A DNA stretch of 64,000 bases from Microbulbifer litoralis (lineage in GTDB: Bacteria; Pseudomonadota; Gammaproteobacteria; Pseudomonadales; Cellvibrionaceae): positions 1 through 64,000 of the forward strand of contig NZ_JALKCV010000010.1 of NCBI RefSeq assembly GCF_023634065.1, given 5' to 3'. How positions within the stretch are numbered: position 1 is the stretch's first letter; each line of letters starts with the position of its first letter. The position numbers and the translations under genes were made by a program. Of this stretch, positions 26,979-34,907 are shown one piece after another. The notes below the pieces were generated by a model. It was given only the letters and a program-made list of their open reading frames with translations, had not been told where the DNA came from and searched no databases.

Positions 26979-27860
26979 ATGACTGACATTACCAAAGCCG
27001 GCACTTTCAGATTGGGCGACCGGGAAATCCACCGCATGGGTTATGGCGCCATGCAGCTCGCCGGCCCCAGTGTTTTCGGCCCCCCGAAAGACCGGCGGGC
27101 GGCAATAGCCGTACTTCGGGCCGCCGTGGAACAGGGGGTAAACCATATTGATACCTCCGACTTCTACGGGCCCCATGTCACCAACCAGATCATTCGCGAG
27201 GCCCTGCATCCCTACGCAGACGACCTGACACTGGTCACCAAGATCGGTGCCCGGCGGGACGAGCAGGGCGGCTGGATCCCGGCACTCTCGAGGGGGGAGC
27301 TGATCCAGGCCGTGCAGGATAACCTGTCCAACCTGGGCCTGGAGCAATTGGAGGTAGTGAACTTCCGGGCGATGTTCTCTGCCCACGGCCCGGCAGAGGG
27401 CTCCATCGCCGAGCCGTTTTCGGTACTTGCGGAGCTGCAGAAAGAGGGACTGATCCGACATCTTGGCGTCAGCAACGTAACCACCCGACAGATCGAGGAG
27501 GCCCGCAGCATTGCCCCTGTCGTCTGTGTGCAGAACCACTACAATCTCGTTCACCGGCATGACGATGCAATCATCGACCTGCTGGCGGAAGACGGCATCG
27601 CCTATGTCCCCTTTTTCCCGCTGGGCGGTTTTACGCCGCTGCAGTCCTCGATCCTGCAGCAGGTAGCCGATGAGCTGGCGGTTACGCCCATGCAGGTGGC
27701 GCTTGCCTGGCTGCTGCGGCGCTCTGCAAATATCCTGTTGATTCCAGGAACCTCTTCCGTGGAGCACCTGCAGGAGAACCTGGCTGCGGCAGAGTTGGTT
27801 CTGCCTGAAGCCGCAGTTGAAGTACTGAATAGCATTGCGAGTGAAAGCGAGCCGGAGTGA
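26979..27860 (+). CDS. Aldo/keto reductase (cytosolic)
   Basis: 293-aa NADPH-type oxidoreductase. Seen are GYGAMQLAG at the barrel start, HIDTSDFYGPH with catalytic Asp and Tyr, VTKIG with the Lys, and VVNFRAM where the catalytic His is replaced by Asn as in one large AKR subgroup. The cofactor segment LLIPGTSSVEHLQENL is intact. The ATG at 26979 has GGAG seven bases upstream. It is divergent from a LysR regulator. The physiological substrate is unknown. Confidence 0.9.
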   Translation: MTDITKAGTFRLGDREIHRMGYGAMQLAGPSVFGPPKDRRAAIAVLRAAVEQGVNHIDTSDFYGPHVTNQIIREALHPYADDLTLVTKIGARRDEQGGWIPALSRGELIQAVQDNLSNLGLEQLEVVNFRAMFSAHGPAEGSIAEPFSVLAELQKEGLIRHLGVSNVTTRQIEEARSIAPVVCVQNHYNLVHRHDDAIIDLLAEDGIAYVPFFPLGGFTPLQSSILQQVADELAVTPMQVALAWLLRRSANILLIPGTSSVEHLQENLAAAELVLPEAAVEVLNSIASESEPE

Positions 27861-27991
27861 CGCAGAATGTGGAGAAAATCCAGGGGAGGGGCTGCTCACG
27901 CCCCTGGAGCCGGCATCAGCTGGCAAGCGCGGCATCCTCCCTCTACTGATGTGGCAATTCCATTCTACTGAATAGCACTAGGATAAATAGG

Positions 27992-29380
27992 CTAACTACC
28001 TTTCCTTTGCACAATATCCTTATAGACAGAGTCAATCACCAGATCGTTTCCGGTTCTATAGGAATCCCAGGTATTTTCAATAGGTATGTCTACCTCCAGT
28101 GAACCCACTTTTCTCAACAGCAACTTGTTCGGCGGCCAGCAATCATCAAACCAACCGCATCCATCAACCAGGTCGGTCCAACCCTTGGTCAAATAGAGCT
28201 TGATTCCCGATTCCGGTAATGTCGGATAGAAACCTTCCGCCCTGAAGCGCAGTCGGTCGCCGATTTCGCTGCCCACAACTGTCAGCCTGTCTGGAATGAA
28301 CCTCTTGAACTGGCTGCCAGCGATAATACCGGCGGAAAATGTATTGGGACCAACGATCAGGTAAAGTCTGCCATTCTCCGGAGTGGCATTGGAAAGGGAC
28401 CGGACGATCGGCAGTACCTTCGTATAGTCGCCACCCCGATTGAAGCGAAAGTCCACAATGATGTTACCCGGTTCATTCTGGGAAATCGCTTCGAGTATCC
28501 GCTTCTCAAACTGTTCGAGAGATTCGGATTTATCCGCGAAACTGGCATTCATACGTACGTATATGGCATCGTATTCAGGAAGTTCCCGTAACAGGTGAAG
28601 CCTGGTGCTTTCCTGCAGATACAGGGGGAGTGCCTGATCCCGATGAAGAAGTGACACCCACTCCTCGGTCTTGAAACTGTCGTCATCCGGAAAGGCATTG
28701 AGAAAATCCCAGAATGGATCACCCGGCATGATTTCTTTGTCAGCGCTAAGCTTTGTCTTGAACTTGCCTCCATTCGGGTCCTGAGCATGAAGTTCGACTG
28801 TATTATCCTCGACATCAGCACCTATGAGCGACAGAGCACTTGGAGCTGAGAACAGGAACTCGCTACGGTACCGGATCCAGCTTGAGGTCCCGGAGCCGGT
28901 CAAGATTGCTGTATGGGCCAGCATGGACTCGGGGGACTTTCCTCCAATTGAGAGTACCTTTCGGCCGAGTAGCTTTTTATACTTGGCTCGTGCCTTTACA
29001 ATGATCAGCCCATCGGCTGTCCAGTGAAAACGTACTGGAAGTCGGTACATCTTCGTCTTCAATACAGTCGTGTGCGCATTGTCAAAAACTGCCAGCGCCT
29101 GTAGTGCGGTGAGAGTCAGGTCGTCAACGTTTTGTGGTGAGGGAGCCTGATCAATAATTTTCTTAAACTCCCTCTGCTGCTCTGGCGTGGTATCCTTTTC
29201 ATTGGCAAGGACAACCTTTTGGAAGAATTTTAGGTCTGATGAGAGGGAGGAAGGAACCGCTGCCTCCGGAATGGTGGGTCCCAATACCATCTGCAAACCG
29301 CCCGCGGAGAAGAATAAGATGGCCAATAGAGCGTTTATGCATACATAGGCAATGAATGCTCTTATTAATATACGTTTCAT
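27992..29380 (-). CDS. Membrane-anchored S41-peptidase-like protein
   Basis: 462-aa protein with an N-terminal transmembrane helix (about 5-27). The second half resembles the C-terminal-processing-peptidase (S41) core: IIVDFRFNRGGDYTKVLPI (family pattern VIDLRxNxGG) and VGPNTFSAGIIAGSQFK, where the Ser after T-F would correspond to the family nucleophile. The expected Lys partner is not evident and no PDZ domain is seen. The ATG at 29380 is chosen with AAGAG upstream. It has lower GC than the flanks. Similar proteins are annotated only as peptidase S41-like. First gene at the left edge of the low-GC island. Confidence 0.65.
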   Translation of the reverse strand: MKRILIRAFIAYVCINALLAILFFSAGGLQMVLGPTIPEAAVPSSLSSDLKFFQKVVLANEKDTTPEQQREFKKIIDQAPSPQNVDDLTLTALQALAVFDNAHTTVLKTKMYRLPVRFHWTADGLIIVKARAKYKKLLGRKVLSIGGKSPESMLAHTAILTGSGTSSWIRYRSEFLFSAPSALSLIGADVEDNTVELHAQDPNGGKFKTKLSADKEIMPGDPFWDFLNAFPDDDSFKTEEWVSLLHRDQALPLYLQESTRLHLLRELPEYDAIYVRMNASFADKSESLEQFEKRILEAISQNEPGNIIVDFRFNRGGDYTKVLPIVRSLSNATPENGRLYLIVGPNTFSAGIIAGSQFKRFIPDRLTVVGSEIGDRLRFRAEGFYPTLPESGIKLYLTKGWTDLVDGCGWFDDCWPPNKLLLRKVGSLEVDIPIENTWDSYRTGNDLVIDSVYKDIVQRKGS

Positions 29381-29509
29381 TTTTCTCTTCTTGAAAATTT
29401 TAGTGTTTGGTAAGGTTAATGGTGCTAAGCTCTGGTGTCGCATAAAAGTATGATCATTTAACGACAGTCTGATCTGAATGTATTATTCGATGAGCTTAAA
29501 GGTTTGCTC

Positions 29510-29990
29510 TTAGAACAGCGTCGGAAAACCGTCAGGCTGGTTGATTTTTAGACGATCTGTACGTTCCACTAAGATAAATGGTATTCCACTAGCATCGATT
29601 GCCTCTCTTGCTGCTTGAACTCGCTCTACTACTAAGGATATTTTGTAGAGAGGGCACTCCGATCCTTGAGATCCGTATAGTCTTCGATACTGCCTCCTAC
29701 AACCGCGTTTCTATAGCCCGTTGAATGGTTCTGGCGACTGCTTCGGGAGAACCTCAATAACCATCTTCATGATCAGCGTTGATTGGAACAGAAACCGAAT
29801 GAGTAATGGAGCGAACTTCTGAAATCATTGTCTCTCCATCTAATCTCGCTTCAGCAGCGCAAGAAATATTATCAGGCCGGCCAAGTGAAAATGCGACACC
29901 GGCACTGCCAATTATTTTAAGACCAGTCGCAACAAGCATTTTTGCATTACCCGAATCCCGTTTGCTGGACATTAAGAAGCGGTCATCGCT
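29510..29990 (-). pseudogene. Decayed isocitrate lyase/PEP mutase-family gene
   Basis: Read in order on the minus strand across frames, this encodes most of a PEP-phosphomutase-family protein: IIGSAGVAFSLGRPDN, SVPINADHEDGY, then an in-frame TGA, GSPEAVARTIQRAIETR, a frameshift, VGGSIEDYTD, a second frameshift, and LVVERVQAAREAIDASGIPF ending ...VERTDRLKINQPDGF. The usual family pattern (TSAGVAFSLG, ADxEAGYG, IEDxTG, ARTD) is clear. At least one stop, two frameshifts and a missing C-terminus make it non-functional. The first open piece runs 29754-29972. Confidence 0.75.
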
Positions 29991-30015
29991 TGTGCGGAGA
30001 TTCTGAATCGAATGG

Positions 30016-30456
30016 TTATGTGGCTGTCTGGACGTCGTTTGCTTCTCGGATCTTCGTATCTTCTGACTCTGTCCAGGTCCAGGCATACCAAACAATAAAT
30101 GATGTGGTCGCAATTTCTATGATGGCGAAGAAAATGTAATGAAGGCTTGCTCCCATAAACAGCGTTCCAGCCATCACCAGCGTCTTAATCGAACCACCAA
30201 TAATATTTGCCCATCGATTAGTTTTATACGTCAAAACCCTGGAAAGTAATACCAATAAAATGGAAATCTCTAACAGTATGGCTGCGCCGAGCAACGTCGG
30301 TTCGTCCATGGTGATTCCGCCTGCCCCACCTGTCGTAATCAACGAGTTCAGCATTTCTGGAGACATCAGTGATAAAACATCACAGTATAAATAGTTCAGT
30401 GTAACAAAAATCCATAGTGTGGATAAAATCGTCCGTCTATCTTTAGTTGTCATCAT
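30016..30456 (-). CDS. DUF6326 membrane protein
   Basis: 146-aa protein with four hydrophobic helices and an acidic C-terminal tail. The pattern TLNYLYCDVLSLMSPE...GGITMDEPTLLGAAILLEI is that of DUF6326. AAGGAG precedes the ATGATG start; either ATG may be used. Low GC like its neighbours. No function is known for the family. Confidence 0.8.
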   Translation of the reverse strand: MMTTKDRRTILSTLWIFVTLNYLYCDVLSLMSPEMLNSLITTGGAGGITMDEPTLLGAAILLEISILLVLLSRVLTYKTNRWANIIGGSIKTLVMAGTLFMGASLHYIFFAIIEIATTSFIVWYAWTWTESEDTKIREANDVQTAT

Positions 30457-30619
30457 AAGTCTCCTTTGTAAATATCGTGAAAGCGCACAATGATATTGTG
30501 GAAAGCCCCGATCCCTTATTTATTTTTCTTTTATTTTCAAAATGTTGACTCTACGTGAAATCCTGGCTTGTCTGAATGGAGAAAGTATTTTCAGTACTCT
30601 GAATTGGTGGATAAAAATT

Positions 30620-31246
30620 TCACTCATAAAATGAAAATTTCCTCCAGGTTGACTTGTCTGTAGATGTTGCTTTATCTGGATAAAAGAATTCTGAATTCCT
30701 GTTGCCTTCGTGATTGATTGCGCTTACACCAAACATCATCTTCCAGGTGTCGCCAGGAAATTTACTGCGTGAAACCTGGACTTGCCTGTGTGTTCCTTTA
30801 GCCCATATAGGATTGCTTCTATTTTCTGGATCTTCAAGCCCAGAAAAGGGCACCCAGAATCCGGCATAATCTTTGAGATCCCACTTTCCGGATACACGTT
30901 CCCATCCATTGCCTGTGAGTACTTTTTCCCCCATTTGAGCGGAAAGATGAAATTTGTGTAGCTGGCCTGTTTCTGTATGATCTATATAAAGGTCTAAGAC
31001 TGTGATGTCTTCTGCTTTGCCTTTGGCGCATATGTAGAAGTAATCTTTATCGTGCATTAGATAAATAGATACCTGCGCTGGCAGATCGATCTTTGTTGCT
31101 GCTTCCCACTCATCATTACCACAACGGCCGTCCAACAGTGCTGCTTTGCTGGTTGGATTGATCGCAATGGTTTCGGAAGCATTGGCTTCAGTGGCTGCGA
31201 ATGATAGGTAGGCGCTTAATAACAGGAGTTTTATCTTATTGTGCAT
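30620..31246 (-). CDS. Secreted CBM9/DOMON-like beta-sandwich protein
   Basis: 208 aa with a signal peptide (about 1-24, ending EANA). The mature protein reads AALLDGRCGNDEWEAATKIDLP...SIYLMHDKDYFYICAKG, the opening of a carbohydrate-binding family 9-like (or DOMON-like) sandwich as used to bind sugars or haem. There is no attached enzyme domain. The ATG at 31246 follows the tandem 160-bp palindromes; the longer frame upstream runs into those repeats and is not coding. The ligand is unknown. Confidence 0.7.
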   Translation of the reverse strand: MHNKIKLLLLSAYLSFAATEANASETIAINPTSKAALLDGRCGNDEWEAATKIDLPAQVSIYLMHDKDYFYICAKGKAEDITVLDLYIDHTETGQLHKFHLSAQMGEKVLTGNGWERVSGKWDLKDYAGFWVPFSGLEDPENRSNPIWAKGTHRQVQVSRSKFPGDTWKMMFGVSAINHEGNRNSEFFYPDKATSTDKSTWRKFSFYE

Positions 31247-31296
31247 GGGATTTCTCGTGTCGGGATTCGTACTTGCTTCACTAATCTGGCTATGCC

Positions 31297-31780
31297 CTAG
31301 TGTGCTGTACGGGAAGTTCGCAAACAGTTCGCTGCGCCAAAGCGTCCAGCTCTGCGTTGCGAAAGCTTGAAATAACCCTGCTATTCCAGCGCTTTCTCGC
31401 CTTGATCTGAGCGCTTTGGCTGTGCTCCTTTGTTCGCGAACTTCCCGCACAGCACACTAGTGCGCCGTGCGAGAACTTCGCAAACAGTTAACTGCGCCAA
31501 AGCGCCCAGCCTCGTGTTGAGGAATCTTGAAATAACCCTACTATTCCAGCGCTTTCTCGCCTTGACCTGAACGCTTTGGCCGTGCTTCTTTGTTCGCGAA
31601 CTTCCCGCACAGCACACTAGTGGGCCGCTCGCAAAGTTAGGTAACAGTTCGCTTCGCCAAATCGTCCAGCTCTGTGTTGAGAAAGCTTGAAATAACGCTG
31701 CTATTCCAGCGCTCTCTCGCCTTGACCTGAACGATTTGGCTGTGCTCCTTTGTTACCGAACTTTACAAACAGCCCACTAG
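31297..31780. repeat. Three tandem 160-bp imperfect palindromes bounded by CTAG
   Basis: Units at 31297-31456, 31457-31616 and 31617-31776 each begin with CTAG, and a fourth CTAG closes the array at 31777-31780, giving an exact 160-bp period. Each unit is a long imperfect inverted repeat: TGTGCTGT.CGGGAAGTTCG near the left end of unit 1 pairs with CGAACTTCCCGCACAGCACA at its right end. In unit 3 both arms have changed together (GGTAAC/GTTACC, CAAATCG/CGATTTG, TGGGC/GCCCA). The open frames crossing it are not genes. It could be a MITE family inserting in CTAG or a structured site. Confidence 0.85.
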
Positions 31781-31927
31781 CATATATTCGTAATGTGTTT
31801 TAAGGCAAAGAAGTTCCATTATTCAAAAATGCTTCTATATTGATACCAGGTATTGCTGTCTGACTGCGACCAAACCAGGATGGTATCACCGTCCCTTGCC
31901 GCATCTTGTTCAGTACTGAAGACTTTC

Positions 31928-32416
31928 CTAAAGTCTCTTACCCATGATGCAGAGACTGTAATTATTGCCATCCATCTTTGCGACATCAGGAAGCCGCCCC
32001 CATTCCTGAAATGCATGCGCCTGAAGTAGACGCATGCTCGGAGTATTGTGTGCAAAGACGTATCCAACGAGAGTATGTAAACCAAGTTTCGGTGCCATCT
32101 CTTCTGCAGCTCGTAATAACCTATTTCCAAGCTGCTTACCCTGATTCTCCGGAGCTATATAAATACTCAGTTCTGCCGTATGCTGATAGGCTGGTCTGCC
32201 GTAAAAATCTTCAAAGCTTATCCACCCAACAATCTCATTCTCTTGCTCGTAAACGAGTAAAGGCCGATATTCCGGATGATGTTTGTGGAACCATTGAAGC
32301 CGTGATTCAACCGTTACCGCCTCAGTATCAGCTGTGGATCGTCTAGATACGATTGAAGAATTGTAAATCTCTACGATTCTCGTCAGATCGTGCTCTTTCG
32401 CATGCCTTAGACTCAT
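31928..32416 (-). CDS. GNAT N-acetyltransferase, phosphinothricin-acetyltransferase-like
   Basis: 162-aa single-domain GNAT enzyme. MSLRHAKEHDLTRIVEIYNSSI is the typical N-terminus of PAT/Bar-like acetyltransferases. AELSIYIAPENQGKQLGNRLL is motif A with the acetyl-CoA pyrophosphate loop, and NTPSMRLLQAHAFQEWGRLP is motif B. The ATG at 32416 is preferred; ATG 32431 is an alternative. It is probably an antibiotic/herbicide-analogue or small-amine acetyltransferase. It is on the same strand as the integron cassettes and next to a degenerate attC, so it may be a distal cassette. Confidence 0.85.
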   Translation of the reverse strand: MSLRHAKEHDLTRIVEIYNSSIVSRRSTADTEAVTVESRLQWFHKHHPEYRPLLVYEQENEIVGWISFEDFYGRPAYQHTAELSIYIAPENQGKQLGNRLLRAAEEMAPKLGLHTLVGYVFAHNTPSMRLLQAHAFQEWGRLPDVAKMDGNNYSLCIMGKRL

Positions 32417-32477
32417 AGAACACTTTTCCATAATGTTATGAAATTTACCGCTACCTATGACACTGAACACCACCGTT

Positions 32478-32600
32478 AGAGACAGCTCGCCTTATGCACG
32501 TATTACGCGAAAATGGGAGCGCAGCGACCCGCGCAAAATGTGCACAAGGTAAGACGTCTCGCGGAGACTTGAGTGAAATGCCTCGCATTGTATGATCTAA
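32478..32600 (-). repeat. Degenerate attC-like site
   Basis: On the minus strand this stretch carries the same central core as the attC at 35972-36088 (TTGTGCACxTTxTTGCGC... and GTCGCTGCGCTCC) with flanking inverted arms (GCCTTATGCAC / GTGCACAAGG). The end boxes are not canonical. It probably marks the end of a cassette in the decayed left part of the integron. Confidence 0.5.
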
Positions 32601-32808
32601 TTCCCCCAAATTCGGTAAGTTGAAGCCCGTAACATCTCTCACCATGTTACCGGCCTCCCAGCCCGATGCTTGCCTGGTCCTTAGAGACCGTTAACAAGCG
32701 TGGCGCGGGCGGCCGACCCGATTTACTAACTCGAACAGTCGAATGGGCTTCGAGCCCGAATTTAGCAAAGAAGAGTCTCTATGGCAATTCAACGTAACAG
32801 GGTAACGG

Positions 32809-32880
32809 GCATCAATGTTGAGAGCGAAGCGACCTGTGCATAAAGTGCATAAAGTAAGCTGTCCGGTGGAGGCCTGTAGT
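32809..32880 (-). repeat. attC-like half site next to the intron remnant
   Basis: The minus-strand sequence contains GGCCTCCACCGGAC, shared with the attC at 37914-37997, then TTTATGCACAGGTCGCT and a terminal CCCGTTACC box. The other end box is missing, where the group II intron remnant begins. The simplest reading is an attC of the nuclease-SMC cassette that was invaded or cut by the intron. Confidence 0.5.
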
Positions 32881-32890
32881 GATCAAGTGA

Positions 32891-33291
32891 TTTAGGACCA
32901 GCCAATTTATACGTGGGTGGATCAACTACTTTGGCATAGCCAGCGGCTATCAGCTGTGTTGTGATCTGGATCACTGGATAAGGCGCAGAGTACGGATGGC
33001 CTACTGGCGCCAGTGGCGTAAGCCACGAACCAAGGTGCGTAATCTAATGAGGCTGGGTGTGCATGTCCAAGCTGCGGTGGCGTGCGGTATTACAAGTAAA
33101 GGCCCGTGGCGCAGTTCAAAAACACCCGGAATCAATCAGGCATTGTCAAATGACTACCTGAAGAAGGCCGGGTTGGCGACACTGCGCGACGGATGGATCA
33201 AACTTCACTACTCTGATTGAAACGCCCTGTGCGGACCCGCATGCAGGGTGTTGTGGGGAGGGCGGGCTAAATACCCGTCCCTTACCCGATT
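32891..33291 (+). mobile_element. Group II intron remnant (maturase C-terminus plus domains V/VI)
   Basis: The plus frame from 32891 to 33220 encodes only the last ~109 aa of a group II intron reverse transcriptase/maturase: FIRGWINYFGIASGYQ, LDHWIRRRVRMAYWRQWRK, PRTKVRNLMRLGV and a GPWRSSKTPGINQAL end. It is followed by an RNA-like hairpin (CCCTGTGCGG/CCCGCATGCAGGG, domain V-like) and a GC stem with a bulged A (GGGAGGGCGGG...CCCGTCCCTTACCCGAT, domain VI and the intron 3' end) finishing near 33291. The reverse-transcriptase core and the 5' RNA are gone, so it cannot move. It lies antisense to the cassettes, between the SMC cassette and its damaged attC. Confidence 0.8.
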
Positions 33292-33299
33292 ATAGCTCT

Positions 33300-34907
33300 T
33301 TACAGAACAAGGCCTTCAAATCTTGACGTTAGCGTCAAGAACTCTCTTACATATTGCTTGCTTAATATTTTACAATCCTGATGATTGCTGTAATCCACAG
33401 CATTTACACCATCTATTCTGGAGTATTTATCGTTGCTATATTCTTCATCTTTCAGTGTTGAGGTTAATATGACCTGACTATCTATCTTCTTATATATTTC
33501 AAGCATCTTAGTCTCCTTTCCTGTTGATAGCTCTCCATCGCGAAATGAGTCAATCATAATAGGAAAGTTATGTTTAAGCAGCTTTTTAAGGGCAATAACT
33601 TTACAAAAATAAAACTCCTGCCCTTCACTACCTGAAAAAGTTGAGCCCTTTTTGGTAAAAATATCCTCGAACACCAAATTACCACTAGGATCTATCGCCT
33701 TGTACAGGTCGTTCATCTCCTTCAGCAGATTGTCGTCGAAACTCTTTCTTTCTTCCTTCAGAGATTCATCGATATTTGTATATGAATTAAGCTGGTCCTC
33801 TAATGCCTTTATTTGATTCGAAAGGGAAAATGCTTGGTCATCAAAATCCACCTCTGATATAGTCTGCTCCTGATACAAAACAATTTGTTGGAAATTCGGC
33901 GGTGTATCTTTCATTTCCTCATTTAGCTCCCTCTGAAAAGAATTAATTTCTCCAGAGAAATCCATGATTATATCGGCCTTTTGCCTAATATTTTGATCGA
34001 TTGACTTTATGATTCCATTTCTAACATCGATATTACTTATTTCGAATGTTAGATCGTTATTGGAATACACTATCTTATCACTGCCACAATCACCACATTG
34101 AACATTTCCCTCACTAAGGTCCCTATTTAGTGAATTAAGCTCTGCAATTAGATTTTCTAGTTTAGACTTTCTATTAATCTCTCTTTGCCGGGAACGTTTA
34201 AGTTTTGATATATTTTCATTTATTTCAGATATTCTTTTAATTTTACCCTGAACAACTTCAGAGTCATACGTTCTAGAAGCTATTTCTGCAATATTGGGGT
34301 TTTGTCTTATTATTGATATTTTTCTTCTGACCTCTTTAAGCTGAAGTTTTAAGGATTTAATATTTTCCTTTATGCTCTTTATGTCATCGATATTAAACTG
34401 GTTATCAGACAAACCCGCCAAATCATAAACCATAGCTTTAAAGTCAGACTTATTAAATCGCCCCTTACTTATAAGTCCAGATGGATTTCTATTATCCTGA
34501 CCAATAAAAAACAACTCATATAACAAGCTCAAATCGACGAGCACATTTCGACCTTCCTTTTGAATCCTGGGTATTGAGAAAACAAATTCATCTAAGAAGT
34601 ACCTTGCCTCACCAACTGAATTGAATATCTGCATCGCGTCTTCAGTCATTATGGCGATAGAATTCCTTTTCCTTAAGAATTCATAGGTAATATTGCCAAA
34701 CTCAACCTCAGAATAGAAGTATTTATCTTTGTAGTTGAAAGAGCTAGGAAAGATAGACTCATATCCTAAAGAAAACATTAGCCCTTGCATGACAAGAGTT
34801 TTACCTCTGTTATTGTCGTCACTAAAAATAACATTTACGCCATCAGACAACCTATTCTCAACAAACGCCTCCTCTGAATCGCCAAACGCGATTTTTTTAA
34901 TCAGCAT
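33300..34907 (-). CDS. SMC/Rad50-like ABC ATPase with zinc-hook motif (defence-type)
   Basis: 535-aa ATPase of the SMC/ABC-3C type. Walker A is DDNNRGKT (residues 30-37). A long coiled coil is split by a CGDC zinc-hook motif at 271-274. The ABC signature is FSGSEGQ (424-430), and a Walker B-like PIMIDSFRDGE (449-459) is followed by QVILTSTLKDEE. The shape resembles DUF2326-like ATPases and LmuB of Lamassu. It overlaps the upstream nuclease-like gene by 11 nt, so they form one unit, probably one integron cassette. AT-rich codon use differs strongly from the chromosome, a sign of transfer. Anti-phage function is inferred from architecture and context. Confidence 0.8.
   Translation of the reverse strand: MLIKKIAFGDSEEAFVENRLSDGVNVIFSDDNNRGKTLVMQGLMFSLGYESIFPSSFNYKDKYFYSEVEFGNITYEFLRKRNSIAIMTEDAMQIFNSVGEARYFLDEFVFSIPRIQKEGRNVLVDLSLLYELFFIGQDNRNPSGLISKGRFNKSDFKAMVYDLAGLSDNQFNIDDIKSIKENIKSLKLQLKEVRRKISIIRQNPNIAEIASRTYDSEVVQGKIKRISEINENISKLKRSRQREINRKSKLENLIAELNSLNRDLSEGNVQCGDCGSDKIVYSNNDLTFEISNIDVRNGIIKSIDQNIRQKADIIMDFSGEINSFQRELNEEMKDTPPNFQQIVLYQEQTISEVDFDDQAFSLSNQIKALEDQLNSYTNIDESLKEERKSFDDNLLKEMNDLYKAIDPSGNLVFEDIFTKKGSTFSGSEGQEFYFCKVIALKKLLKHNFPIMIDSFRDGELSTGKETKMLEIYKKIDSQVILTSTLKDEEYSNDKYSRIDGVNAVDYSNHQDCKILSKQYVREFLTLTSRFEGLVL

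Noticed and set aside
27880..27907. Hairpin CCAGGGG...CCCCTGG after the aldo/keto reductase gene
   Set aside because: Only a 7-bp stem without a T run; too weak to call a terminator.
31381..31617. Open frame inside the 160-bp repeats
   Set aside because: It is made of the repeat itself and repeats its own peptide; the palindromic structure explains it.
31297..31780. Idea that the 160-bp units are a CRISPR array
   Set aside because: Units are palindromic throughout and contiguous; there are no unique spacers and no cas genes.
31819..32130. 103-codon open frame overlapping the GNAT gene
   Set aside because: Different frame of the GNAT gene, whose motifs A and B are intact.
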